Of a stretch of 61,276 nt of DNA, positions 23,586 through 34,500 are shown one piece after another (within the stretch, counting starts at the first letter, position 1; each line of letters opens with the position of its first letter). A program made the position numbers and the translations under genes. This DNA comes from an uncultured Phycisphaerae bacterium. Lineage in GTDB: Bacteria; Planctomycetota; Phycisphaerae; UBA1845; PWPN01. A model generated the notes under the pieces. That model was not told the origin of the DNA, searched no databases, and worked only from the letters and a program-made list of their open reading frames with translations. The stretch covers positions 1 to 61,276 of the forward strand of contig CALLOB010000068.1 in NCBI GenBank assembly GCA_938005315.1. Reading direction: 5' to 3'.

Positions 23586-24616
23586 GCATCACCGCCAATC
23601 TCGACTGCCCGGCCCGTGCGAATGGATCGATTGGCCGCCATCGCGGCTTCGAGCGATTTCATCCCATCGATGCCGGTCACGCGCGGGGCCGTGCCGCTGC
23701 GGATGCACTCCACGAAATACTCCATCTCGGCGACATACGCCTCCCGGAACAGCTGACGCCAGCTCCTGACCGTATCGGTCCGCGCGCCGTTGCCGATCGT
23801 TACTACCGTCAGGCCGGGCTCGAGGATGCTGCCGATGTGCAATACGCCCTTCTCGCACAACACCTCCATGCGCGCGTCATAGCCGTATTCGCATCGCATG
23901 GCTCCGTCCAGCATCCCGATCGCCCCGTTGCGGAAGCGGATCGTCACCGCGACGGTGTCGTAGTAGTCGGGCCACCGTTCTGCGACGTCGCGGCACTTGA
24001 AGTTGCCCGCCTCGGCGTACACCCGCCGTGTGTCGCTTCCGGCGAGCCAGCGCAGCGAATCCCAATCGTGGCTGTTGACTTCGGCAAGCACGCCGTGACT
24101 CTTCGAAACGTCATACATCCATTCCGCCGGCCGGCTCGGACCGCGGCCGGTGGATGTGATGACCATCGGACGCCCCAGCTCTCCGGAGTCCAGCATCTCC
24201 CTGGCCCGCCTGAATGCCGGGTCGAAGCGTCGCCTGAAGCCCATCTGCAGCATGACGCCCGCCTTTTCGACGGCGCTCAGGATCGCCCCGCACTCCTCCA
24301 GGCACGTCGCCATCGGCTTCTCGAGGAATATGTGCTTGCCGTGGCGGGCTGCCTCGCAGGCGATCTCCCGGTGGAGCCCGGTCGGGGCGGCGATCACAAC
24401 CGCCCAGACGTCGTTCCGGCCGCACACCTCGCGGTAGTCCCCGGCACCGACGGGACACCCCGGCTCCGCCAGGACCCGCTCGACCGCCTCGACGTCCGGA
24501 TCGCAGACGGCGACCAGTTCGGCACCCGGGATTCGTGTGGCGATGTTGCGGGCGTGGATTGAGCCGGCCCGCCCGGCCCCGATGACCGCCATCCCGACCC
24601 TCGTTGCGTTCCTCAT
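23582..24616 (-). CDS. Gfo/Idh/MocA-family NAD(P)-dependent oxidoreductase
   Basis: 344 aa, myo-inositol dehydrogenase-like. N-terminal Rossmann fold VGMAVIGAGRAGSIHARN, the CDPDVEAVER NAD region, and the family EKP motif (HIFLEKPMA) with the Lys involved in substrate or cofactor binding. The C-terminal alpha/beta domain has a SHDWDSLRW motif with the conserved Asp/His pair. The best start is the ATG at 24616 (TTG 24622 is in frame). It is the first gene of the right-to-left sugar operon and is intact. Its likely role is oxidation at one carbon of a sugar or cyclitol; the substrate cannot be named. Confidence 0.9.
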   Translation of the reverse strand: MRNATRVGMAVIGAGRAGSIHARNIATRIPGAELVAVCDPDVEAVERVLAEPGCPVGAGDYREVCGRNDVWAVVIAAPTGLHREIACEAARHGKHIFLEKPMATCLEECGAILSAVEKAGVMLQMGFRRRFDPAFRRAREMLDSGELGRPMVITSTGRGPSRPAEWMYDVSKSHGVLAEVNSHDWDSLRWLAGSDTRRVYAEAGNFKCRDVAERWPDYYDTVAVTIRFRNGAIGMLDGAMRCEYGYDARMEVLCEKGVLHIGSILEPGLTVVTIGNGARTDTVRSWRQLFREAYVAEMEYFVECIRSGTAPRVTGIDGMKSLEAAMAANRSIRTGRAVEIGGDA

Positions 24617-25090
24617 TCCCAATGTCCGTTTGTTATATCAATAGCGGCTATCCCCCGTGGCGACGGCTGAAGCTGCAGGCCGGTCGGCCGGTCGACGACC
24701 AAGGGCGATCGCGGCGAGCGGACGAAGGCATGTCGGGGAGCTTTTCCGGGGGATGTCGCCGGCAGCCGCTTCGCATCGCATGCCGCGGAAACGTGCACTG
24801 TTTCCCAACGGGCTCCAGGCAGCCGGTGGCGGCCTGGAAGGTCCGGCTGACGCATGTCGGACCCGCCGGGAGGAGGCCCTGCTCGAGTAAGCAGGGGTGC
24901 GCACCGTCTGACAGCGAGCGGCTGCCAGAACCAGCCGGCTGCCAGGGGAGGTCCAGGATGCGCGCCTACGCCGCCAGCCGCGTCACTTGCGGTATCCGAA
25001 GCCGAATGAAGCCGTCAAAAGAAAGGAGACCGGATTCTCCTGCTCGAGTCTTGCGGCCAGGGACCTTTCGGATCGCCGCGCGCCGATGGA
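24617..25090. other. Non-coding gap upstream of the sugar operon
   Basis: 474 bases between the operon start and the comEC stop. A short AT-rich patch at 24628-24645 (reverse strand TTGATATAAC) is the probable promoter area of the operon; no good -35 box was seen. No gene, no repeat. Confidence 0.4.
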
Positions 25091-27760
25091 TCACTCCGCA
25101 GCAGCGGCCGGCGGAGCCGACGGCTTCTTCCCCGGAGGCTTCCTGAAGCCCTCGACCTGGACCTCACCGGCCTTCAGCCGTACCCGCACGGCGCCGTCCT
25201 CGTCGGTGCTCAGCAGGCGGCATTCCGGCGGTACCGGCGTGATGTCGCCGAGGGATCGCCTGGCCGCCGGCCCGCGCGAAGTGATCGCCCATCGGGGATG
25301 CACCGCCTGCAGGAAGGCCGCCGTGGTCGCGCACGGGCGTCCGTGGTGCGGCAGGACCAGCACGTCCGCCCGGAGGTCCTCGCAAGCCATCAGGGCCCGC
25401 TGGGCCTGCTCCTCGATATCGCCGCACAGGAGGATGCGTCGACCGTTGAACGAAACGCGCAGCACGATCGAAGCGTCGTTGGGCCCGATGACCGCCTGTT
25501 CCTGCGGATGCGGGGGCCACAGGACCTCGATGTCCACCGCGCCGGTGCCGGCGATCCGCAGGCCGCCCACGGCCTCCACCCAGCGTGCGCCGCCGGCCAG
25601 GGCCGCGGACCTCGCCCGCTGCGGCAGACTGTCCGGCGGTTCGCCCAGGCCGAAGTGCGGAGACGCGATGACCGTGCGCACGCCTCGGCGGGCAATCAGT
25701 TCCGGCAGCGCGGCGTAATGGTCGAGGTTCGCGTGGCTGAGGATCACGGCTTCCACCCGTCCGGCGCGGCAGCGCGACAGCAGCGGCCCGATCGCCCATC
25801 GCTCCAGGTCGTACACCGGCATGCTGCCGCAGTCGTAAACCAGCGTTCTCCCGTCCGGCAGCTGAATCACCGTGCACAGCCCGTCGCCGACGGCCAGCAC
25901 ATGCATGTCCAGAGCCTTCGACGGCGCACCGGGGATCAGACACCAGCATGCGGCCGCCGTCAGCCCCGACAGGGCCGCGACGCAGACCCGCCGGGGCACG
26001 CGCATCGCCGCACGCGCCAGCCACAGACCGCCCACTCCGGCGGCCGCGGCCATCAACCATGCCGGCACCGCCGGCACCGCCATTCCCGAACCCGGCACCG
26101 CGGCCAGAAGCCGGACCGTCCCGATCAGCACTTCGGTGACCGTCGCCAGAATCGCCCCTGCCGGCTTGCCCAGCGGATCCCACAGGGCGGTCAAAAACGT
26201 CTTGACCATGCCCAGAACCAGGCCGATCCAGACCAGCGGCAGCACGATCAGCGTGTTCAGCCAGCCCCAGGGCGTGAACTGGGCGAAGTGGAAGGCTCCC
26301 AGCAGGCTCCCGGTCGCCCAGGCCGGCAGAGCCGCTCCCAGCGCCGTTGCCGCCCCGCGCACCGCCCGGTCGGCGGCAGCCCAACGCCTGGCCGACCAGA
26401 CGGTGGCCGCCAGCCGGATCTGCACCGCCGGCCGCAGCAGCGGGTCGCCTCTTCCGATCGCCCGCCAGAAGCCGTCGGCCAGGAAGCGGCTCAGGCGCGG
26501 CCCGGCAAACACCAGCGCCGCGACCGTCGCGAAGGACATCTGGAACCCGGGCGCGAAAAGGCTCGTCGGACTCGCGACCAGCAGGATCATCGCCGCCAGA
26601 GCCAGCAGGTTCGCCGCCGCCACCGGGCGCTCCAGCAGCATGCCCAGGCACAGAGCATCGGCCATCACCACCGCGCGGGCCACCGACGGGCACGGCTCGG
26701 TCAGCAGCCCGTAAACGTTGATCACCACCAGGGCCGCCAGGGCACACTGCCGCCGCGGCCGGCCCAGCAGCACGCCGCTCAGCCAGACGACCGAGGCCAG
26801 CATCGCGATGTTGCCCCCGCTGACCGCCAGGTAGTGCACGGTGCCGGTGCGCACGAACGCCTCGTTCAGGCCGGCGTCCACGGCGCTGCGCTGCCCCAGC
26901 ACCAGCGCCGCCAGCATGCCCGCCCCGGGCACGTCGCCGTCGAAGGTGTCCTCGAGCATCGCCCCTCGCGCCCGGCGCCGCAGGCGGTCCAGCAGACGCC
27001 GTCCGGAGGCCGGCCGGTCCAGCAGGCGGACGTTGCCGGCCCGTGCGCAGGACATCTCCACCAGCACGCCCTCCCGGCGGCGGACGCTCGGCCAGTCCAC
27101 CGAACCGGGGTTGCGCGGCGGCGCGGGGCGGTGCAGCAGTCCCAGCGCCTCGACGCGGTCGCCGGGCTCCAGGCCCTCAAGCGGCTCGCGCACCAGCAGC
27201 GCCACACGCCCGCTGACCGGCAGATCGCCGTCCACGCCGCGAATCGACCCGGCCTCGATCAGCAGACGCGTGGAAGGCGATGGACCGACCGGTTGGAGCA
27301 GTCCTGAGGACGGCGGTCGAAGAGTCGGAGGCGAGAGCACGGCTCCGGTGAGCCGGGCCCGGATGGGGCGTTCATCGCAGAAACGCACGACGTGGTCGCG
27401 AGGCCAGAAGCGATACGCCGCATCATGCAGCCCGGCACCCGCGAAACAGGCCCCGGCCAGCACCGCCGCCCATCCGGCCCATGAGCCGCGGCTGCGCCAC
27501 AGACCCGCTCCGGCCAGCAGGTAGCCCACAATACACAGCGGCGTCGGTACGCGGACCGACGCGTCGATCGCGATGCCCGTCGCCAGGCCGACTGCGACCG
27601 GGAGAAGCGGCCGCAAGGCCAGCCATCCGGCCAGCACCGCGCGCGGCGAGAGTAGCGGCCGGGCAGAGGACGCCGGCGTTGACGGCGGTCGCGGCGCAGA
27701 AACTCCGGGTCCGAAAGTCCCGGCGTCACGGGGTGTCGAGATCGACGACGGTGCGTGCAT
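25091..27760 (-). CDS. comEC: ComEC/Rec2-family DNA-uptake channel
   Basis: 889 aa inner-membrane protein. Order: N-terminal hydrophobic helices, a DUF4131/OB-like region (about 110-240), the multi-span Competence domain (about 280-580, with GQRSAVDAGLNEAFVRTGTVHYLAVSGGN in pieces), and a C-terminal metallo-beta-lactamase domain (DGLCTVIQLPDG, LSHANLDHYAALPEL, LPHHGRP). This full three-part layout is that of true ComEC, which passes one DNA strand into the cytoplasm. The HxxxDH motif of the nuclease-like domain is kept as HANLDH. The start at 27760 overlaps the end of addA by 35 bases and has a weak ribosome-binding site, suggesting coupled translation. No pilus or ComEA gene is nearby. Confidence 0.92.
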   Translation of the reverse strand: MHAPSSISTPRDAGTFGPGVSAPRPPSTPASSARPLLSPRAVLAGWLALRPLLPVAVGLATGIAIDASVRVPTPLCIVGYLLAGAGLWRSRGSWAGWAAVLAGACFAGAGLHDAAYRFWPRDHVVRFCDERPIRARLTGAVLSPPTLRPPSSGLLQPVGPSPSTRLLIEAGSIRGVDGDLPVSGRVALLVREPLEGLEPGDRVEALGLLHRPAPPRNPGSVDWPSVRRREGVLVEMSCARAGNVRLLDRPASGRRLLDRLRRRARGAMLEDTFDGDVPGAGMLAALVLGQRSAVDAGLNEAFVRTGTVHYLAVSGGNIAMLASVVWLSGVLLGRPRRQCALAALVVINVYGLLTEPCPSVARAVVMADALCLGMLLERPVAAANLLALAAMILLVASPTSLFAPGFQMSFATVAALVFAGPRLSRFLADGFWRAIGRGDPLLRPAVQIRLAATVWSARRWAAADRAVRGAATALGAALPAWATGSLLGAFHFAQFTPWGWLNTLIVLPLVWIGLVLGMVKTFLTALWDPLGKPAGAILATVTEVLIGTVRLLAAVPGSGMAVPAVPAWLMAAAAGVGGLWLARAAMRVPRRVCVAALSGLTAAACWCLIPGAPSKALDMHVLAVGDGLCTVIQLPDGRTLVYDCGSMPVYDLERWAIGPLLSRCRAGRVEAVILSHANLDHYAALPELIARRGVRTVIASPHFGLGEPPDSLPQRARSAALAGGARWVEAVGGLRIAGTGAVDIEVLWPPHPQEQAVIGPNDASIVLRVSFNGRRILLCGDIEEQAQRALMACEDLRADVLVLPHHGRPCATTAAFLQAVHPRWAITSRGPAARRSLGDITPVPPECRLLSTDEDGAVRVRLKAGEVQVEGFRKPPGKKPSAPPAAAAE

Positions 27761-30700
27761 GCAGGAACACCAGGCAGCGCCGCATCACCGGCACGCGATG
27801 GATATCCGACATGGCCCGGGCATACAGATCGAGTTGAGGCGCGTAAGCCCGGCTTCGGGCGGGCACTTCCCTTTTGCCGACCCGGTCGGTCTTGAAATCC
27901 ACGATGATCGCCGAGCGCCCATCCGTCAAGAGCAGATCGACCATGCCCCGCACCAGCACGACGTCGCCCGGATCGGCCGCCGCCGCCGCCGGATCGAGGG
28001 ATTCCGGCGGAATCCGGCTGACAAAAGGCACCTCGCGGCGGATCCGCCACGCGCCGCCACGGATCATCCTGCCCAGGTCGGTCTGCCAGAACCAGGCGAC
28101 ATCGTCCAGGGCGACATCGTCGGCCTCGCGACGGCTCATCGCCCCGCGGTCCACGAGCGCTTCGAGCTGGGCCCGCAGGTCTTCGCGGTCGCAGGGCCGC
28201 GTCGGATCCAGCAGCTCCAGCAGGCGGTGAGTCGCCAGCCCGCGCGCCGCCGAGGCGTCGCGGCGATCGCGCGGCCGTTCCAGAAACGCCGGCCACGGCC
28301 AGGCGTCCCGGTCCGCCCCGATCGGGGCCGGTCGTTCCTCCGGATCGAAGAAGGTGCTCCACCGGCGCTTCAGCTCGCTGGCCGAGATCCGCGCCGGCAG
28401 CGCGGTCAGCTCCAGGTGGGGGTACTCCCACGCGCAGCGTGCCAGCACGGCTTGTGCCGCAGGCTTCGGGCCGATCGGTTCGCCTTCCGGGAGCCCTTCG
28501 AGCCGGGCCAGCCGGTTGCGGACGGCGGCCGTGCGGTCGTCCGCCGAGGATGGAATCGACCAGTCCTGCGTTTCGGACCACGGGTGATGATGCACTTCGA
28601 TGGGCGGCTCCGGATCCGGACTGACCTTCGAAGAGGAGCCGTTCGGCCAACGCACCTTCCCCGTCGGCGCCGCGGCCAGAGCCGCCAGCACCCAGTCCAG
28701 GTAGCTCCGGGCCGAGAGGAGCTGATGACGCGGCACGCTCGCGGCTTCCCCCGGCGAACCCGCCGACGGTATCGCCGCCGACGCGTTCTCCGACGGCCGG
28801 ACGCGCCCGACCAGCACGAGGTGCTCGCGGGCCCGGGTCAGGGCCACGTACAGTATCCGCAACTCCTCGGCGAGCACGCCGGCAAGGACCTTCCCGGCGA
28901 CCACATGGTGGCTGAGGGTGGGGTAGCGCAGCCGGCGGTCGGGGTCCGCGGCCCGGATCCCCACACCCGTTTCACGGTCCACCAGCACGTCGGCCCGGAT
29001 GTCGACGAGATTGAACGCCTTGGCCAGATCCGCCAGGATCACCACCGGAAACTCCAGGCCCTTGCTGGAGTGGATGGTCATGATCCGCACGGCGTCTTCT
29101 CCGGCCGGCGCGGACGGCCGGCCCGGCCGTTCGGCGGCGGCGACCTGGTCCAGGAACGCCAGGAAGCGACGCAACCCCTGCCGGCTGAAGCGGCTGAAGC
29201 TCCGGGCCAGATCGTGGATGCGGACCAGACGGTCCCGACGCCGTGCGCCGTCCGGCAGGCCGGATACGAACGCCGGGTACTGGCTTTCCTCGAACACCTG
29301 CCAGAGCACGTCGGCCACCGGCTCGCGCCGGACCCGGTCGCGGTAGTGCTCCAGGCGGGCCAGCAGGCGGTCCAGCCGGCCGCGCAGTTCGACATCGTCC
29401 CCGCCGGTCCGGTAGGCCAGCACGGCCTCGTGAAAGGCCGCGCGGCGGTCGCTCAGCCGAATCCTCAGCAGGTCCTCGTCGTTCAGCGGGTCGCCGACCA
29501 GCGGCGAGCGCAGCAACGCCGCCAGCGGTATGTCCTGGCGGAAGTTGTCCAGCACCCGCAGCAGGCTGTGCACGTCGCGGAACTCGGTGGAATCCAGACT
29601 GTCGTCGGCCCGGTCGAGCACCACCGGGATGCCCCGGGCCCGCAGCACCGCGGCGATGGGTGCGGCCTTGTGGGGCAAGGAACGCAGCAGGATCACGATG
29701 TCGCCGTACCGGATCGGGCGCAGACGGGGCTCGTCGCCGGGACGGGCGGGTTTCTGGCAGATCATCATCGGCGTTTCGCCCGCCGGCGGCCGCACCCACG
29801 CCAGGATCCGCCCGGCGATCAGGCAGGCCTCATATTCGACACCCTCCAGCTGCGGGGAATCGTCCTCCTCGGCCTCGTCCTCGACGACGTCACCGCCGGG
29901 AGCGCCGGAGGGGTCCACCTCGACGATGTGAACCTCTACCGCCGGCCGGCCGAAGGTCGGCTGCGTCCCCGACGGAGGATAGACCGCCCCGGCGTGCAGC
30001 CGGGCATGCTCGTCGTAGTCGCTGCCGCCGAAATCGCGGCTCATCAGCGGCGCGAAGAACAGGTTGATCGCCTCGATCAGCTCCGGGCGGCTGCGGTGGT
30101 TCTCCTGCAGATGGATCAGTTTGCCGCGGGAGCCGGGCGCGGCGAACGCCTCGGCCCGATCGGCGAACAGCCGCGGCTCGGCCAGCCTGAAGCGATAGAT
30201 GCTCTGCTTGATGTCCCCGACGGCGAACAGGTTGTCCGGCAGGCGGTCGGACGATTCCCGGCTGACGAGCCGCAGAATGGCCTCCTGCAGCGGGTCGATG
30301 TCCTGGAACTCGTCCACCAGCACGTGCCGGAAGCGCTCCTGCAGCCGGCGCGCGACCTGGCTGGGGCGGCGGGTGTCGCCGCCCTCGCAGAGCAGGTTCA
30401 GCGCCAGCCGCTGCAGGTCGTTGAAGTCCACAGCCCCTTCGGCCTGCTTGGCGGCGGCGTATCGGGCGTCGAAGGCCCGGACCAGCCCGACCAGCGTCCG
30501 GACGTGCGGGCCCACCCGGTGAAGTCCTTCAAGCAGTTCATCGCGGGTGGTCCCGCACACGGCTTGCTGGAGCTTCGATTTCAGCGATTTCTTGTATTTG
30601 TCGCACAGCTTCCTGGCCTGCTGGTAACGGTCCCTGTCGGCCTGGCACAGCTTGCGCGGCTGGCGGGCAGAGAATACCGGTGGGCGGTCCGCCACCGCGC

Positions 30701-31562
30701 GGGCGACCTCTTCCCACGGCGTGCCGCCGCGCAACAGAGCCAGCTGTTCGCCAAGATGCCTGGCCGCGGCGTCGAGGTCGGCCGCACAGGCTTCGGCCAC
30801 CGGCCAGGCCCGGCGGATGGCCCGCGCAACGGTCCGGGCCCGGTCGATGTACTCCCGGAGCCCCTCGGCGAGTCTTTCGGACTGGATCTCATCCAGGCGG
30901 GCGATCAGGCCGTCGGGGTCGTGGGGGTCGAAACGGCTTGCCGCCTTGTCCAGCCAGGCCTGCGGTTCGGCCAGGCTGCACGTGAATGCGTGCATCCGCA
31001 GGATGACCGGAGGCAGGAAGGCGTCCTCGCCGGCCCCGTAATCGTCGATGAGTTGCCGGAACGCCGGTCCCAGCCCGTCGGCGGCCTCGTACAGCTCCGT
31101 GAACAGGTCGGCGAGCACCTCCTGGCGGGTCAGCAGCGCTTCGTCCTCGTCCAGCACGGTGAACTGCGGATCGATGCCGGCCTGCGGAAACCAGCGCTCG
31201 ATCAGGGCCCGGCAGAACGCGTGAATCGTCGAGATCGCGGCCGAATCGACCAGGTACAACTGCTCCTGCAGGCGCCTGTCGTCCGGCCGGGCGGCCAGCC
31301 GTTCACGGATCGCTCCGGCGATGCGAACCCGCATCTCGGCGGCCGCCGCCTCGGTGAACGTGACCACCAGCAGTTCGTCGATCCCGCAGCGTTCGCCGGC
31401 CGGCAGGTCGCACACCAGCCCGGCGCAGCGTTCGGCCAGCACCGTGGTCTTGCCCGACCCGGCGGCCGCCGAAACCAGCACGCTGCAGTCCGCGATGCGG
31501 ATCGCCTCCCGCTGCCGCACGGTCAGCCGGGCCGACCGGTCGATCCCCGCCAGCTCAGGCAT
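27726..31562 (-). CDS. addA: AddA-type helicase-nuclease subunit
   Basis: 1278 aa, RecBCD-like double-strand break processing enzyme. UvrD-type helicase with Walker A AAGSGKT (33-39), VTFTEAAAAEM, DEFQDIDPLQ, QSIYRFRLAEP, the GLEFPVVIL motif and LYVALTRARE. The C-terminal RecB-family nuclease has VDFKTDR (about 1221-1227), Gln in YAPQLDLY and upstream DLLLTDG, so nuclease activity is expected. The ATG at 31562 has GGAGGG 7 nt upstream (GTG 31577 is possible). It begins within 8 bases of the addB stop and its end overlaps comEC. With AddB it resects ends to load RecA. Confidence 0.95.
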   Translation of the reverse strand: MPELAGIDRSARLTVRQREAIRIADCSVLVSAAAGSGKTTVLAERCAGLVCDLPAGERCGIDELLVVTFTEAAAAEMRVRIAGAIRERLAARPDDRRLQEQLYLVDSAAISTIHAFCRALIERWFPQAGIDPQFTVLDEDEALLTRQEVLADLFTELYEAADGLGPAFRQLIDDYGAGEDAFLPPVILRMHAFTCSLAEPQAWLDKAASRFDPHDPDGLIARLDEIQSERLAEGLREYIDRARTVARAIRRAWPVAEACAADLDAAARHLGEQLALLRGGTPWEEVARAVADRPPVFSARQPRKLCQADRDRYQQARKLCDKYKKSLKSKLQQAVCGTTRDELLEGLHRVGPHVRTLVGLVRAFDARYAAAKQAEGAVDFNDLQRLALNLLCEGGDTRRPSQVARRLQERFRHVLVDEFQDIDPLQEAILRLVSRESSDRLPDNLFAVGDIKQSIYRFRLAEPRLFADRAEAFAAPGSRGKLIHLQENHRSRPELIEAINLFFAPLMSRDFGGSDYDEHARLHAGAVYPPSGTQPTFGRPAVEVHIVEVDPSGAPGGDVVEDEAEEDDSPQLEGVEYEACLIAGRILAWVRPPAGETPMMICQKPARPGDEPRLRPIRYGDIVILLRSLPHKAAPIAAVLRARGIPVVLDRADDSLDSTEFRDVHSLLRVLDNFRQDIPLAALLRSPLVGDPLNDEDLLRIRLSDRRAAFHEAVLAYRTGGDDVELRGRLDRLLARLEHYRDRVRREPVADVLWQVFEESQYPAFVSGLPDGARRRDRLVRIHDLARSFSRFSRQGLRRFLAFLDQVAAAERPGRPSAPAGEDAVRIMTIHSSKGLEFPVVILADLAKAFNLVDIRADVLVDRETGVGIRAADPDRRLRYPTLSHHVVAGKVLAGVLAEELRILYVALTRAREHLVLVGRVRPSENASAAIPSAGSPGEAASVPRHQLLSARSYLDWVLAALAAAPTGKVRWPNGSSSKVSPDPEPPIEVHHHPWSETQDWSIPSSADDRTAAVRNRLARLEGLPEGEPIGPKPAAQAVLARCAWEYPHLELTALPARISASELKRRWSTFFDPEERPAPIGADRDAWPWPAFLERPRDRRDASAARGLATHRLLELLDPTRPCDREDLRAQLEALVDRGAMSRREADDVALDDVAWFWQTDLGRMIRGGAWRIRREVPFVSRIPPESLDPAAAAADPGDVVLVRGMVDLLLTDGRSAIIVDFKTDRVGKREVPARSRAYAPQLDLYARAMSDIHRVPVMRRCLVFLHARTVVDLDTP

Positions 31563-34500
31563 CCCCGGACCCTCCACGGATCGCCTCCAGCACCGCCCGG
31601 TGATTCATTGAGGGCAGCGGGTTGTAACCGTTCAGCCCCGGCTCGAAACGGCATACCGCCCGGTAACCGCAGAACGAGCACGGCGAGTGACGGTTCAGCC
31701 GGTATGGCCGGACGGAGATGTCACCGTCGATCATCCGATCGGCCAGCAGACCCATGGTGCGTTCGACGTGGGCCAGGACCGCCTCGGTATCCTCGGATCG
31801 CAGCACGTCGCCCTGGCTCGCGGGCGGCCGGCCGTCGGTGTTCAACCGGATACTGTAGAAACACGATGTCCTGCCGGCTTCAGCCTTCGCGTCCAGGGCG
31901 TCCACGCCCGCCCGGTCGATCAGCCCCCGGGCCTGGAACGCCCCCCCGGCCTTCTCGTCGTTCGGGCCGCTCACCAGCTCGAAGGCTTCCAGCAAAGGCA
32001 TGTACACCGCTCCCGCCGGACGGATGACCGCCGGGCGGCCGGCGGGCGTGAGGCCCGCGCGTATCAGAGCCAGCAGGTAGCAGACCAGCTGCATCGCCAG
32101 CCCGTGATACACCCGGGCCAGCGAGAGGTGTTTCTCTGACGTGCGCTTGTAATCCACCACCAGGGCCAGCAGGTGATCGCCCTCCTCGGCCAGGTCGATG
32201 CGATCGATCTTTCCGCGCAATTTGACCATGCGCCCTTTCGGGGTGGTCAGTTCCAGCGGCGGACCGGTGCCGGGCGCGTAGCCGAAGGCGTATTCCACGG
32301 CCGCGGGCCGCAGGCGGCCGGCGCGTGCCGCATCCCGCTGCCAGCGCACCGACCGGAACAGGTGGCCTCGGGTGCGGTCCGCCAGAAAGACCAGCCGGGG
32401 ATCGTCGGCCAGCATCAGTTCGTCGCGCATCGCCGGCAGGATTTCATCGGTGACGGCGTTGACCCGTTCGGCGATCTGATCGTCGTCCAGGTCGCCCAGG
32501 CTCCGCCCTTCCTTCACCAGTCGGCCCACGAAATGCTCGAGGATCGCGTGGCAGAGGTTGCCCAGGTCCACGTCGCGCAACTCGGCCTCCACCCGCTCGG
32601 CCAGCACCAGCACATGCTCGACGAAGTGGGCGAAGGGACACTGGGCGAAACGCTCCAGGCGGCTGACGCTGGTGACCAGGGTCTGACCCACGGTCTGAGC
32701 CATGAGCCCGGGCGGCAGCTCGGGCTGGTTGCGATAGGCCAGGCCGGCCAGCGCTCGTCGGAGCGTCGGCTGCCAGTCGTCCCGGCATCGGGCGGCCTCG
32801 TAAAGCGCGTTCCAGGCGCCTCGGCGGTCGGGGTCCGTATCGACCTCCGGGGCCGGACGCCCGCCCAATTCCGACGCCAACCGCTCGCTCAGCTGACGGA
32901 CGGACGTGATCGTGTCGTCCGGGAAGCTCCGGGGCGCGACGCCGGCGACCTCGATCTCAAGTCCCCCGACCGCCTCGCGCACCGCGTCCAGGTACGCCGA
33001 GGGCATCAGCGCCGAGCCGTCGTCGTCGGCTTCCGGAAAGCTGATCCACAGCCGTTCGCTCGGACGGGTCATGGCGACATACGCGAGCATGCGCTCATCC
33101 GCCAAACGCCGGATGCGCGGCGGGCCGATCCGCAGGCCCGACCGTTCCAGGGCCTCGCGCTCCGCGTCCCCCAGCAGGGGATCCTCGCCGCCGCGGCGGG
33201 GGAAGTGTTTCTCGTCGAAACCCAGTAGCAACGTCGCCCGGACCGCCGGGTGCCGCGACCGCTCCACCTCGCAGACCAGCACCTGGTCCAGCGAAGGCGG
33301 GGCCAGCCCCAACGTGAACTCGGCCAACGCCGACTCGATCGTCTCGCGGACTACCGCCAGCGGCAGCGGCTCGTCGCCCAGCGCCCGGACGAACTCGTCC
33401 AGCAGACTGACCAGGTCCGCCCAGACCTGCCGGTGCGTCTGGGCCTCCTGCGGCCGGCCGTCGGCCTCGGCCTGGCGGGACCAGGCTGCCAGCCGCCCGG
33501 CGACATCCAGCCTGGTCAGCGGCTCGAAGAGTTTTTCCGCCCACTGGCGACCGGGCCGCTCGGCCAGGGGCGTGCAGGCGTCCAGCCAGCCCCTCAGCGC
33601 CTCCAGCCATTGCCGCCGCAGTTCGTTGACCCGCCGGAGCGTCGCCTGCTGAAGCTCGTCCAGCCGGTTGTCCCTTCCTTTTCGCTGAAAGATCCGCGTG
33701 CAGGTCCACTCCCGCTCCCAGGCCGACCGGCCGGCAATCCCGTGGGCCAGCAGGTAGTTTTCCAGCAGGTCCGCGTCGCCGTCCGCCAGCCCGGTCAACC
33801 CCGTCTTGAGCACGAGCCGCACCGCCGGCAGGGCCAGATCCTCGGCCCCGACGGCCAGCAGACCGCGAAGCAACTCCACCAGGGGATGGCCGGTGGTGGG
33901 CTGACGCCGGTCGAGGAAGAAAGGAATGCCGCAGGAGCGCAGCTCCGCCGAGAGCAGATCGTGGTAGGGCTCCAGGCTGCGCACCACCACCGAAATGTCC
34001 CGGAAACGCATGGGAGGGTCGCCGTCCCGCACCAGCCGCAGAATCTCGGCCGCCGCGGCCTCGACCTCGTGGCGACGGTCGCGAAAAGCCAGCACCCGCA
34101 CCGCTCCCGGCGGCTCCGACGGGAGCGAGCCTTCGGTCCGCCCCACGAACAGGTGTCGCTCCAGCGAGACCAGCGCGGCGCTGCGAAAACGGGGAGCGTC
34201 GGTCAGGCATACCGGCGCCTCCAGCGGGATGCCCTCGGCCCGCAGCGTCTGCCGCAGGCGCACCAGCGTGCGCTCGGCGCGGGCGAAGCGGGAATACGAC
34301 ACGGCGGGCAGAGTGTCGGAGTGGACCGCCGAGGCCCCGGGATCCAGCAGCATGGTGATTTCCATCGCCGCGGCGCGTCGGGCGAGCTCGACCAGCAGGG
34401 AGATCTCGCCGCCGGTGAATCCGGCGAACCCGTCCACCCAGACCTCGGCCCCGTCCAGCCAGCCGGCCGTGGCCATTCGTCCGGCGGCCAGCTGCAGGTA

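Noticed and set aside
27573..32027. Plus-strand open frame of 1484 codons
   Set aside because: Antisense to comEC, addA and addB, which have complete motifs. The translation is Arg/Gln/Pro-rich with no domain; long antisense frames are expected at this GC content.
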